64,000 nucleotides of DNA from JBQSUQ01 sp052384575 (GTDB taxonomy: Bacteria; Pseudomonadota; Gammaproteobacteria; Enterobacterales; Pasteurellaceae), in NCBI GenBank assembly GCA_052384575.1, contig JBQSUQ010000015.1, one strand, 5' to 3'. The notes under the pieces were generated by a model that searched no databases, was not told where the DNA came from, and saw only the letters and a program-made list of their open reading frames with translations. Shown one piece after another: positions 45,030 through 53,565 of the stretch (position 1 is the first letter of the stretch; each line of letters opens with the position of its first letter). A program made the translations under genes and the position numbers.

Positions 45030-46439
45030 ATGAAACGAACCCTCTACGAAAAACTCTTCGACTCCCACATCGTCCACGAAGCAGACGGTGAAACCCCAAT
45101 TTTATACATCAACCGTCACCTTATTCATGAAGTGACTTCACCACAAGCCTTTGATGGTTTGCGAGTTGCAGGTCGCCAAGTACGCCAAGTGGGTAAAACA
45201 TTCGGTACAATGGACCATAGTATTTCTACTCAAGTGCGTGATGTAGAACAATTACAAGGACGAGCAAAAATCCAAGTACTTGAGTTGGATAAAAACTGTA
45301 AAGCAACGGGGATTTCCTTGTTTGATATGAACAGTAAAGAACAAGGTATTGTTCATGTTATGGGACCCGAACAAGGCTTGACACTCCCTGGCATGACCAT
45401 TGTTTGTGGTGACTCACACACTGCTACCCATGGGGCATTTGGCGCGTTAGCATTCGGGATCGGTACCTCCGAAGTAGAACACGTTCTTGCCACGCAAACA
45501 TTAAAACAAGCTCGTGCAAAAAATATGAAAATTGAAGTGCGTGGCAAAGTCAACCCAGGTATTACTGCTAAAGATATTGTGTTAGCCATTATCGGCAAAA
45601 CCACCATGGCAGGCGGAACAGGACATGTTGTGGAATTCTGTGGTGAAGCTATTCGCGATCTTTCAATGGAAGGACGCATGACAGTATGTAATATGGCAAT
45701 TGAACTTGGCGCTAAAGCCGGTTTAATCGCGCCAGATGAAACCACTTTTGCTTATTTAAAAGACAAACCTCATGCACCAAAAGGTAAGGATTGGGAAAGT
45801 GCGGTGGAATATTGGAAAACTTTACAAACTGACGAAGGCGCGCATTTCGATACCGTCGTTGTATTAGAAGCTAAAGATATTGCGCCACAAGTCACTTGGG
45901 GAACCAATCCAGGTCAAGTGATCGGCATTGACCAACTTGTACCAAATCCAGCAGAAATGGTCGATCCTGTTGTGCGCGCCTCAGCAGAAAAAGCCCTTGC
46001 CTATATCGGTTTAGAAGCGAATACAGATCTGAAAGAAATCCCTGTTGATCAAGTCTTTATTGGATCTTGCACCAACTCTCGCATTGAAGATTTACGTGCT
46101 GCCGCTGCGGTGATGAAAGGCCGTAAAAAAGCCGCTAATGTAAAACGCATTTTAGTGGTGCCCGGCTCTGGATTAGTAAAAGAACAAGCCGAAAAAGAAG
46201 GCTTGGATAAAATTTTCATCGAAGCTGGCGCAGAATGGCGTAACCCAGGTTGCTCAATGTGCTTAGGTATGAACGATGACCAATTAGGCGAATGGGAACG
46301 CTGCGCCTCTACATCTAACCGTAATTTTGAAGGTCGCCAAGGTCGAAATGGACGTACCCATCTTGTCAGCCCAGCGATGGCAGCCGCTGCTGCGATGTTT
46401 GGTAAATTTGTTGATATTCGCCAAGTAGAATTAAATTAG
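45030..46439 (+). CDS. leuC: 3-isopropylmalate dehydratase large subunit
   Basis: LeuC with LeuD isomerises 2- to 3-isopropylmalate using a 4Fe-4S cluster. The 469-residue aconitase-family protein has the cluster cysteines in GSCTNSR and GCSMCLG, and the GDSHTATHGAFGALAFGIGTSEVEHV motif. It is followed by leuD after 9 bp with an AGGAGG ribosome site between. Confidence 0.97.
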   Translation: MKRTLYEKLFDSHIVHEADGETPILYINRHLIHEVTSPQAFDGLRVAGRQVRQVGKTFGTMDHSISTQVRDVEQLQGRAKIQVLELDKNCKATGISLFDMNSKEQGIVHVMGPEQGLTLPGMTIVCGDSHTATHGAFGALAFGIGTSEVEHVLATQTLKQARAKNMKIEVRGKVNPGITAKDIVLAIIGKTTMAGGTGHVVEFCGEAIRDLSMEGRMTVCNMAIELGAKAGLIAPDETTFAYLKDKPHAPKGKDWESAVEYWKTLQTDEGAHFDTVVVLEAKDIAPQVTWGTNPGQVIGIDQLVPNPAEMVDPVVRASAEKALAYIGLEANTDLKEIPVDQVFIGSCTNSRIEDLRAAAAVMKGRKKAANVKRILVVPGSGLVKEQAEKEGLDKIFIEAGAEWRNPGCSMCLGMNDDQLGEWERCASTSNRNFEGRQGRNGRTHLVSPAMAAAAAMFGKFVDIRQVELN

Positions 46440-46448
46440 GAGGAACAC

Positions 46449-47051
46449 ATGGCAGGTTTTAAACAACATTCAGGCTTAGTGGTGCCTCTTGATGTGGCAA
46501 ATGTGGACACAGATGCCATCATTCCAAAACAATTTTTGCAAGCTATCACGCGCGTAGGGTTTGGTAAGCATTTATTCCACGAATGGCGATATTCCGACGC
46601 AGAAGGCACACAGGAAAATCCTAATTTTGTGTTGAATTATCCTCAATACCAAGGCGCAACTATTTTGTTAGCACGTAAAAATTTAGGTTGTGGTTCTTCT
46701 CGTGAACACGCGCCTTGGGCGTTAGCTGATTATGGTTTCAAAGTCATGATCGCCCCAAGTTTTGCAGATATTTTCTACAACAACAGCCTCAACAACCATA
46801 TGTTGCCTATTCGTTTAAGCGAAGAAGAAGTGGAAGAAATCTTCCAATGGGTTTGGGCAAATGAAGGAAAACAAATTCATGTGGATTTAGAAAAAATGAC
46901 CGTCACCACAGGCGACAAAGTCTATCATTTTGAACTCGATGAATTCCGTCGCCACTGCCTATTAAACGGCTTGGATAACATCGGCTTAACCTTACAACAT
47001 GAAGATAAAATCGCGGAATACGAAAAAAATATTCCTGCGTTTTTGAGGTAA
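46449..47051 (+). CDS. leuD: 3-isopropylmalate dehydratase small subunit
   Basis: LeuD is the swivelling-domain subunit that completes the isopropylmalate isomerase active site. The 200-residue product has NVDTDAIIPKQFL near the start and GCGSSREHAPWAL, the substrate-binding loop. It ends the leu operon, followed by an uptake-sequence terminator. Confidence 0.97.
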   Translation: MAGFKQHSGLVVPLDVANVDTDAIIPKQFLQAITRVGFGKHLFHEWRYSDAEGTQENPNFVLNYPQYQGATILLARKNLGCGSSREHAPWALADYGFKVMIAPSFADIFYNNSLNNHMLPIRLSEEEVEEIFQWVWANEGKQIHVDLEKMTVTTGDKVYHFELDEFRRHCLLNGLDNIGLTLQHEDKIAEYEKNIPAFLR

Positions 47052-47055
47052 ACAC

Positions 47056-47089
47056 AAAAAGTGCGGTGTATTTTCACCGCACTTTTTCT
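47056..47089 (+). terminator. leuD terminator made from inverted uptake sequences
   Basis: AAGTGCGGT (47059-47067) and ACCGCACTT (47076-47084) pair, and the stem extends into A and T flanks to about 13 bp with a 6-nt loop, ending in a T-run. Confidence 0.85.
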
Positions 47090-47095
47090 ATTGAT

Positions 47096-47141
47096 AGACT
47101 AGTCTTTTCAAACTGAAAGTTTTATACTATGCCTCTAGTAT
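47096..47141. promoter_or_regulatory. Candidate promoter/operator of the amidohydrolase gene
   Basis: A 10-bp perfect palindrome AGACTAGTCT (47096-47105) is followed by ATACTA-N6-TAGTAT (47124-47141). A -10-like TATACT (47123-47128) overlaps the second repeat. That would place an operator across the transcription start. The leader to the gene would be about 190 nt, which is long. Confidence 0.35.
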
Positions 47142-47326
47142 CAACTCGGACTAGACAGCAATGTTATTAATGAAAAATCAGCGAATTTTTTATAACATGT
47201 CAACTCAATCAATCAATGCTTTCTCATTGATTCCATTCGTATTTTCTATTAATACCACGTCCCTATTAGGCATGTATTCAAACTTGCTCATTCTATCCGC
47301 ACCTATTCAATCATTATGGAGCACTT

Positions 47327-48322
47327 ATGAAAAACCACGTTCGTAGTTTTAAAACCTTTATTCGAGATGAAATTATTAAGAAAGGGGGCTGGGTAAATGC
47401 GCATGCTCATGCTGACCGCGCTTTCACAATGACACCAGAGAAAATCAGTATTTATCAAAACTGTAACCTACAACAAAAATGGGATTTAGTGGATGAAGTA
47501 AAACGTACATCTACTGTGGAAGACTATTATGCGCGTTTTTGCCAAGCTATTGAGTTAATGATTTCTCAAGGGGTTACGGCATTTGGTACATTTGTGGATA
47601 TTGACCCTGTTTGTGAAGACCGCGCTATCATTGCTGCACATAAAGCGCGTGAAATTTATAAAAGTGATATTGTACTGAAATTTGCTAACCAAACATTAAA
47701 AGGCGTTATCGAGCCAACCGCCAAAAAATGGTTTGATATTGGTTCTGAAATGGTGGATATGATTGGTGGCTTGCCTTATCGTGATGAGTTGGATTTTGGA
47801 CGTGGTCTTGAAGCAATGGATATTTTATTAGATAAAGCCAAGTCCCTAGGCATTATGTGTCATGTGCATGTTGACCAATTTAACACGCCAAAAGAAAAAG
47901 AAACCGAGCAATTATGCGACAAAATTATTGAGCATGGCATGCAAGGACGCGTTGTGGCGATCCATGGTATTTCTATCGGTGCACATTCTAAAGAATATCG
48001 TTACAATTTGTATAAAAAAATGCGTGAAGCGCAATTAATGATGATCGCCTGCCCTATGGCATGGATTGATAGTAACCGTAAAGAAGAGCTTATGCCATTC
48101 CACAATGCCTTAACACCAGCGGATGAAATGATTCCTGAAGGCATTACGGTGGCAATTGGAACAGATAACATCTGTGACTATATGGTGCCATTATGTGAAG
48201 GCGATATGTGGCAAGAGTTGAGTTTATTAGCAGCGGGCTGCCGTTTCCCTAATTTAGAAGAAATGGTGAACATTGCAAGTATTAACGGGCGTAAAGTGTT
48301 AGGCTTAGATCCATTAAAATAA
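47327..48322 (+). CDS. Cytosine-deaminase-like amidohydrolase of unknown substrate
   Basis: The 331-residue protein has a CodA/AtzC-like amidohydrolase barrel. The metal site HAHAD lies at residues 26-30, followed by HVDQ, IHGIS and GTDN motifs. In E. coli CodA the corresponding motifs are HIHLD, HCDE, SHTTA and GHDD. The catalytic glutamate position of HCDE appears to be glutamine here, and the second aspartate of GHDD is asparagine, so cytosine is unlikely to be the substrate. It lies alone on the plus strand at the edge of the ureide region, with its own possible promoter and a terminator. A role in ureide or pyrimidine ring degradation is inference. Confidence 0.75.
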   Translation: MKNHVRSFKTFIRDEIIKKGGWVNAHAHADRAFTMTPEKISIYQNCNLQQKWDLVDEVKRTSTVEDYYARFCQAIELMISQGVTAFGTFVDIDPVCEDRAIIAAHKAREIYKSDIVLKFANQTLKGVIEPTAKKWFDIGSEMVDMIGGLPYRDELDFGRGLEAMDILLDKAKSLGIMCHVHVDQFNTPKEKETEQLCDKIIEHGMQGRVVAIHGISIGAHSKEYRYNLYKKMREAQLMMIACPMAWIDSNRKEELMPFHNALTPADEMIPEGITVAIGTDNICDYMVPLCEGDMWQELSLLAAGCRFPNLEEMVNIASINGRKVLGLDPLK

Positions 48323-48345
48323 AGCAAAAATACACCGCACTTTAT

Positions 48346-48375
48346 AAAAAAACGCAGCTCAAGGCTGCGTTTTTC
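48346..48375. terminator. Bidirectional terminator after the amidohydrolase gene
   Basis: AACGCAGC/GCTGCGTT forms an 8-bp stem with a 5-nt loop, flanked by A and T tracts, between convergent genes. Confidence 0.82.
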
Positions 48376-48389
48376 ACTTTTACAAATAA

Positions 48390-49610
48390 TTAAGGTGTAT
48401 TATCAAAAATGTTACGATCAAGTTCTCCCTCTGTATGAGCAACAACTGTCGCCACTAATGCATCATCAACAACATTTAATACAGTTCTGAACATACCAGA
48501 GAACCAGTCAATCCCTGCCAGTAACGCAACACCTTCAATTGGTAAACCTACTGTTGGTAGGACAATGGCTAATGCCACTAAACCGCCACCTGGTACAGTT
48601 ACTGTCCCTAATGTGGCTAGGGTTGACATAATAACAACAATAAATTGTTGTTTAATGGACATATCAACCCCAAAGAATTGCGCAACAGTAATGCAAGCTA
48701 AGGCTAAATAAATAGCTAAACCATCACTATTTAATGACATACCTAACGGGTTGATTAAGCGAGAAACTCGTTTACTTACCCCAATACGCTTTTCTGCATC
48801 TTCCATTTTCACTGGTAAAGTTACTGCGGATGAGGTCGTTGTAAATGCCATGATCCCCATGCGTAACAATTTACGGATTAATTTAGCAGGGCTGACTTTT
48901 ACAATCGCACAAGTTAGTGAAATAAAAATCGTTAGAATAATGATGGTAGATACCGCAAATGCTGCTAAAAATTTCACTAGTGGGATAATAATTTCCACCC
49001 CATAGTTACCAATTACCCAGCCAAGTAAACAGAAGATACCTAATGGGGCAATTTTCATGATCAATTTGATCACACCTAATAGCACTTCATTAAAGCTTTT
49101 TATGGAAAGCAAAAAGTTATTATCTGTCTTACTTTCCGAAATAATACTTGCCGCCACACCAGCTAAGATCGCAAATACAATAACTTGAATTGTATTACCT
49201 GAAGAAATAGAAGCGATTAAATTTGTTGGGAAAAAGTCAACGATGATTTGTGTAATTGTTTTATCCGTTCCCTTGATACTAGAAACCAATTCTCTTGACA
49301 TATCAATGCCAACACCCGGTTGAATTAAATTGCCAATCACAATGCCAACAACAGCTGCAACAGTTGTCGTAATAGCAAAGCCAATGACCGCTTTCAAGCC
49401 AAGAGAGCCTATTTCTTGACGTTTTAATGAACCAACAGCTTCAATTACTGAGCCCATGACAAGCAAGATAATCCCCATTTGGATTAATCGTAAGAAAATA
49501 TCACCAATAAATTTAAATTCCACCAGTAATTTAGGGAATATAAATCCAGCAATAATCCCTAAAACCATCGCAAGAAAAATTTGTAATGTGGTATTACCTT
49601 TTATCTTCAT
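48390..49610 (-). CDS. Dicarboxylate/amino acid:cation symporter family protein
   Basis: The 406-residue protein has the DAACS (GltP/DctA-like) fold: eight or so membrane helices, a serine-rich hairpin (TTSSAVTLPVKM), the NPLGMSLNSDG segment and the TLGTVTVPGGG hairpin. The helix-8 motif normally NVxGD reads NVVDDA. Members import dicarboxylates or amino acids with sodium or protons. The substrate here is unknown; in this setting it could bring in a ureide or dicarboxylate intermediate. Confidence 0.82.
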   Translation of the reverse strand: MKIKGNTTLQIFLAMVLGIIAGFIFPKLLVEFKFIGDIFLRLIQMGIILLVMGSVIEAVGSLKRQEIGSLGLKAVIGFAITTTVAAVVGIVIGNLIQPGVGIDMSRELVSSIKGTDKTITQIIVDFFPTNLIASISSGNTIQVIVFAILAGVAASIISESKTDNNFLLSIKSFNEVLLGVIKLIMKIAPLGIFCLLGWVIGNYGVEIIIPLVKFLAAFAVSTIIILTIFISLTCAIVKVSPAKLIRKLLRMGIMAFTTTSSAVTLPVKMEDAEKRIGVSKRVSRLINPLGMSLNSDGLAIYLALACITVAQFFGVDMSIKQQFIVVIMSTLATLGTVTVPGGGLVALAIVLPTVGLPIEGVALLAGIDWFSGMFRTVLNVVDDALVATVVAHTEGELDRNIFDNTP

Positions 49611-49642
49611 AAAACGCTCCTATGTAACATGAGTGATAAAAA

Positions 49643-49680
49643 AAGTGCGGTGCAAAACTTATTGTTTTTACACCGCACTT
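49643..49680 (-). terminator. Inverted uptake-sequence terminator after the NCS1 permease gene
   Basis: AAGTGCGGT (49643-49651) and ACCGCACTT (49672-49680) pair across a 20-nt centre, extended by TG/CA and A/T flanks. It lies 9 bp past the stop codon of the minus-strand permease. Confidence 0.65.
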
Positions 49681-49688
49681 TTTGTTAA

Positions 49689-51041
49689 TTATTCAAAGGT
49701 CGTTCCTTTACGGAAGTTTGCCGAGCTTGGCAGGGCTTTCATTAAAATGAAGTAAGTTAAACCAGATGGAATTAAACTCACATACCAAGATAAATCAACA
49801 ACGATTAATGAGCAAAGTGAACCAACACCAATGGCAATGATACCTGCCCAGTTAACGCCTTTGAAGATACCTTGTTTGTCATAGATATCATTCACGTTAA
49901 TGGTTTGTTTTCTTAAAATATAGTAATCAACTACCATTACAGCGAAGATAGGACCTAAGAATGCAGAGTAGATTTTAATGAATAATGATAAACCTTCTGC
50001 TGATTCTGCGGTAACCAGTTTCCAAGGCATTACACACATTGAAAGTAAACCCACCAAAATTGTTGCGTGTGACCATTTCATTTTGAATGAGTCCATTAAA
50101 ATGTAAGATGGTGGAACAATGTTGTTTAATACGTTAGTAGTTACTTGAGCGAAAGCAATAAATAATAATGTGATGATAGTTAATGCTTTGTTATCCATTG
50201 CAGTAGCAAATACTTCGATTGGATCACTATTACCTGTTGCTGCAGTCACTAATAAACCGATTAATCCCATAAATAAGGTAACAGGTAAAATTGAAAGCAC
50301 ATAGATCACACCTGTTGTCACGCCACTTGTTTTTTCTTTCACATGACGAGAATAGTCAGAGGCGTTTAAGATCATTGTTGAGTAAATACCAAGGAATGCT
50401 GTGGTTGCAGCCCAGAATGGCATCCCCCAAGAACCTTCAATGCTTGAGAAACGGTTACCAATTTCTGTAGAGAATTGTGTGTTTACCACATAAAGCATAT
50501 AAGCCAAGATACCAATCAAGAATACGCAAGAAACGTTTTCTAACCATTTAATACCTTTAAAGCCACCGATTGATAAACCAACTTGTAATAAAGTGAATAG
50601 CACATAAACAATTGGTAAATTATCAAAACCAAACAAAAGTTTTAAACACATATTGATCGCGCCAGCGCCCACCCAGCTTTGGAAGCCGAACCATACGATT
50701 GCAGGCACACCACGTAAAATCCCCGGGATCTTAACGCCAGTCGTACCAAAGCTACTTCTCAATTGAACGGTGAATGGCACACCATATTTGTGCCCCATAT
50801 TACCAATTAACACTAAGCCAATAGCAATAACAACACAACCAATTGACATAGCCAAAATGGCTTGCGTCACAGTTAAAGCACCAATTAAGCTTGCGCCCAT
50901 TGAGAATGTACCAATAGACACACAGCCACCTAAGAAACTTGCCCAATAAGAGAAGTTATCCATAATACGTGTTTTGGTTGGCTGCAGATCTTCATTGATC
51001 CCTTTCGCCAACTCTGGGCTAAGTACTTTGTTATCAATCAT
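49689..51041 (-). CDS. NCS1-family permease, copy 1 (probable ureide/nucleobase transporter)
   Basis: The 450-residue protein has about twelve membrane helices with the NCS1 hallmarks YGVPFTVQLRSSFG, GVPAIVWFGFQSWVGAGAIN, and LNASDYSR. NCS1 proteins import allantoin, hydantoins, cytosine, uracil or thiamine. It starts 2 bp after the allantoinase gene, so allantoin or a related hydantoin is the likely substrate. A second, diverged copy lies at 55020-56351 in mirror orientation. Confidence 0.85.
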   Translation of the reverse strand: MIDNKVLSPELAKGINEDLQPTKTRIMDNFSYWASFLGGCVSIGTFSMGASLIGALTVTQAILAMSIGCVVIAIGLVLIGNMGHKYGVPFTVQLRSSFGTTGVKIPGILRGVPAIVWFGFQSWVGAGAINMCLKLLFGFDNLPIVYVLFTLLQVGLSIGGFKGIKWLENVSCVFLIGILAYMLYVVNTQFSTEIGNRFSSIEGSWGMPFWAATTAFLGIYSTMILNASDYSRHVKEKTSGVTTGVIYVLSILPVTLFMGLIGLLVTAATGNSDPIEVFATAMDNKALTIITLLFIAFAQVTTNVLNNIVPPSYILMDSFKMKWSHATILVGLLSMCVMPWKLVTAESAEGLSLFIKIYSAFLGPIFAVMVVDYYILRKQTINVNDIYDKQGIFKGVNWAGIIAIGVGSLCSLIVVDLSWYVSLIPSGLTYFILMKALPSSANFRKGTTFE

Positions 51042-51043
51042 TT

Positions 51044-52417
51044 TTATTCTCCTTTCATAACAAATTTACCGAAACCTTTGGTTCCGACAACTTTTCCATC
51101 TTGAGCAACCACTTGACCACGAACAATGGTGCAAACAGGTAGACCTTTACCTTTTAATCCAACATAAGCAGACATTTTATTCACATATTGTAAATCTTCT
51201 GCTTTGATTTCCCATTCTTGGTTAGGATCGATAATAGTGAAATCTGCATCAAATCCAACGCGAATATCCCCTTTTTGTCCATAAATGCCGAAAGCTTTTG
51301 CTGGTAATTTCGCCATTGAGTTTGCTAATACAGTTGGGCAGATACCACGTTTTACACAACCCTCAGAGAAGGCAACTTGAACACAGCTTTGAATACCGCT
51401 GATACCGCCCCATACATCAAATACATTTTCAATTTTTTGACCAAGAATTTCAGTGTGTTTTTCCTCATAGGTACAAGGTGAATGGTCACTACCAATACCG
51501 CTAAAGGTACCATCAATCACATATTCCCACAAACGATCCACATCAGCTTTAGAACGTAATGGCGGTGCACATTTAAATAATGGCCCTTTTTCAATCACGT
51601 CATCTTCGGTAAACACTAAATAATGCGCGCAGGTTTCAGCGGTAATATCATAGCCTTCTTGTTGTGCTTCTTTAATTTTTTGTGCCACATCAGGATGGCT
51701 TACATGACAAATATGCGCTTTACACCCTGTTGCTTTGGCAATTTCAATAATATCAACGGTTGCAAGCAGTTCTGCGATAAGCGGGCGAGAATCAAGGAAA
51801 GCTTTCCAGTCTAAACGACCTTCATTTTTCATGCGCTGTTCTTGCCATTTAATGGTAGAGAAATCTTCACAATGGAAGCCTGCACGTCCACCAAATTTTT
51901 GGATACGTTGCATGGCTTCATAAGTTTGACCATAGTTTAAAGAAGCATAATCAGGCGAAACAGGACCAATAAATGATTTAAGTGCTACGCAGCCTTTTTT
52001 ATCTAAATCAGCTAAATGATCAAAATTATCTGGCACTAAACCGCCCCAGAAACAATAATCTACATAAGCGCTTGGCGATACTTTGGCAATTTTCTTATCA
52101 AAAATAGCAGCGGTTGTCAGTGCAGGTTCATTTTGTAATGGCATATCAATAATTGTTGTATAGCCACCTACAGCTGCTGCAGCGGTTCCATGTGCATAAT
52201 CTTCACGCCATTCATAACCTGGATCATTTAAGTGTGCATGAGTGTCAATCGCACCAGGGAAAATATAATTTCCTTTTACATCAATAACTTCTTTCGCATC
52301 CACTTCTGAATATTCGTCTAATATTGCTGCAATTTTTCCATTATTAACGGCAATAGTTCCTTCAAATACAGCATCAGATAACACTATTTTTCCATTTTTT
52401 AATACTAGATCATACAT
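51044..52417 (-). CDS. allB: Allantoinase, copy 1
   Basis: The 457-residue cyclic amidohydrolase is closest to AllB, which opens allantoin to allantoate. The metal-site residues are all visible: THAHLNDPG (His60, His62), the carbamylated lysine in ALKSF (Lys147), FHCED, CHVSHP and GSDHSP. The GGISGIQSCVQ segment matches E. coli AllB's GGIAGLQSC. An AAGGAGATC ribosome site precedes the start. It may be hydantoinase-like instead. It pairs with the NCS1 gene downstream and has a CRP-like site at about -60 of a good promoter. Confidence 0.88.
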   Translation of the reverse strand: MYDLVLKNGKIVLSDAVFEGTIAVNNGKIAAILDEYSEVDAKEVIDVKGNYIFPGAIDTHAHLNDPGYEWREDYAHGTAAAAVGGYTTIIDMPLQNEPALTTAAIFDKKIAKVSPSAYVDYCFWGGLVPDNFDHLADLDKKGCVALKSFIGPVSPDYASLNYGQTYEAMQRIQKFGGRAGFHCEDFSTIKWQEQRMKNEGRLDWKAFLDSRPLIAELLATVDIIEIAKATGCKAHICHVSHPDVAQKIKEAQQEGYDITAETCAHYLVFTEDDVIEKGPLFKCAPPLRSKADVDRLWEYVIDGTFSGIGSDHSPCTYEEKHTEILGQKIENVFDVWGGISGIQSCVQVAFSEGCVKRGICPTVLANSMAKLPAKAFGIYGQKGDIRVGFDADFTIIDPNQEWEIKAEDLQYVNKMSAYVGLKGKGLPVCTIVRGQVVAQDGKVVGTKGFGKFVMKGE

Positions 52418-52492
52418 CTCTAGATCTCCTTAGAAATATTAAAATAAGTGAGTTAAATTGTACAAAGTCATACCTAAGCACAAATCGGGTTG

Positions 52493-52521
52493 AGTATATT
52501 TAATTAATTTCATCAAATCAA
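52493..52521 (-). promoter_or_regulatory. Sigma-70 promoter of allB copy 1
   Basis: On the minus strand TTGATT (52516-52521), a 17-nt spacer, and TATACT (52493-52498) make a good sigma-70 promoter. The start point would be near 52486, leaving a leader of about 69 nt. Confidence 0.6.
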
Positions 52522-52538
52522 TCAAGTATTTTCATTAT

Positions 52539-52554
52539 TGAGAGCTATGTCACA
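52539..52554 (-). promoter_or_regulatory. CRP-like site upstream of allB copy 1
   Basis: TGTGA-CATAGC-TCTCA (minus strand) differs from the CRP core TGTGA-N6-TCACA at one position. Its centre lies about 60.5 bp before the predicted start point, the class I position of the lac promoter. It suggests carbon-source control. Confidence 0.5.
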
Positions 52555-52560
52555 ATCTGT

Positions 52561-53415
52561 TTATGATTTTAAATCAAGAGTGGTTTCCGCTAATAGCTTG
52601 GACATAAAATAAATGCCGCATATGGTATCCATTCCCGACGAATGACCAATTTGGTCAAATTCCTGAAAAAGTGCGGTGGAATTTTGCGGAGAATTTTGTT
52701 CAAAAAAATGAATCACAGGTTGCGAGAAATGATTTTCCAATGCACAGGTTAAAAATGCCGCGCTAATCTCATTGGTTCTGGCTAAATTTTGTTGAATCGC
52801 CAATTGAAGTTCAGCAAAAAGTGCGGTCTGTTTTAGCCCAATTTTATGTAGCAGCGCTAAAACACCAGATAAAAAATCATCACCACTTGGCGTCAATCCT
52901 ATGCCGACTCCTATTAATTTTGCCAAATAATGCGCAAATTCTCGTTCATTTTGTTGTAAAAATGCACATTTTGCTTGTGCTAACACTTTCCCTACAGATT
53001 GGAAAACAAAATCATCTGCTTTATCCCATAACAACAAATGGCGCAATCCAGCTTTATTGGATTGATTTAATAGCTGCACTGCCAGTTGTCTATAATATTT
53101 GCAAATGGAGAGTTCAAAAGGCACACTGGTTAGCCTTGAGTCATAAATATGGGCTTGTGATAGGTCAAATTCAATCTTCACCACGCCATGTTTATCCCCA
53201 TTCCACTGCTGAGCTAATTGCTGTAATTCCTCTTCTGTATAATTCGTCAACAAACTCAAAGGAGACAAATAACTATTTTTTGTTTGTAATGCAAAAATTT
53301 TTTTCAAAAATGAGAGGTTAACCGTTTTAGCAAAAATACTATGTACTTGAGCTATTGTAGGCGAATTTAAAAATGTTGTAACATAGTCCGATGTCCCAAC
53401 TAGCGATATTTTCAT
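52561..53415 (-). CDS. allH: DUF2877 protein (YlbF/AllH-like), probable oxamate carbamoyltransferase component
   Basis: The 284-residue protein has the DUF2877 core, with the motif GVGIGLTPSGDDFLSG at about residue 170. E. coli YlbF is encoded in the allantoin region next to FdrA and YlbE; these three are now described as AllF, AllG and AllH, needed for oxamate carbamoyltransferase activity. Here the gene stands apart from fdrA-ylbE, about 6 kb away and on the other strand, between the two allantoinase genes. Two uptake sequences lie within 150 bp (52669 and 52819). Confidence 0.75.
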   Translation of the reverse strand: MKISLVGTSDYVTTFLNSPTIAQVHSIFAKTVNLSFLKKIFALQTKNSYLSPLSLLTNYTEEELQQLAQQWNGDKHGVVKIEFDLSQAHIYDSRLTSVPFELSICKYYRQLAVQLLNQSNKAGLRHLLLWDKADDFVFQSVGKVLAQAKCAFLQQNEREFAHYLAKLIGVGIGLTPSGDDFLSGVLALLHKIGLKQTALFAELQLAIQQNLARTNEISAAFLTCALENHFSQPVIHFFEQNSPQNSTALFQEFDQIGHSSGMDTICGIYFMSKLLAETTLDLKS

Positions 53416-53449
53416 GAATCTATCACCTATAAGAAGTGTTATTTATCCT

Positions 53450-53475
53450 AGTTATCTTTTTACTTAAAAGTAACT
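53450..53475. promoter_or_regulatory. Imperfect inverted repeat in the allH/allB2 divergent region
   Basis: AGTTA(T)CTTTT and AAAAGTAACT form a nearly perfect inverted repeat between divergent genes. It could be an operator for a regulator encoded elsewhere. No clear -35/-10 pair for allB2 was found. Confidence 0.3.
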
Positions 53476-53565
53476 ATGTATTAGAATTTAAGGAAAAATT
53501 CCCTTTTCATCCAAGATCGAATTTTTCCATTTAGTTCCGTTATCTGTCAATAAGAGAGTATTTCT

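Noticed and set aside
45353..45745. A long minus-strand open frame opposite leuC (about 130 codons)
   Set aside because: It lies wholly opposite a well-conserved enzyme and shows no family features; it is a codon-bias shadow.
47059..47084. Inverted repeats resembling an attachment site at the leuD end
   Set aside because: They are two exact uptake sequences forming a terminator; no integrase or tRNA gene is nearby.
47161..47346. A 61-codon open frame before the cytosine-deaminase-like gene
   Set aside because: It has no good ribosome site, overlaps the start of the real gene and has no recognisable features; more likely untranslated leader.
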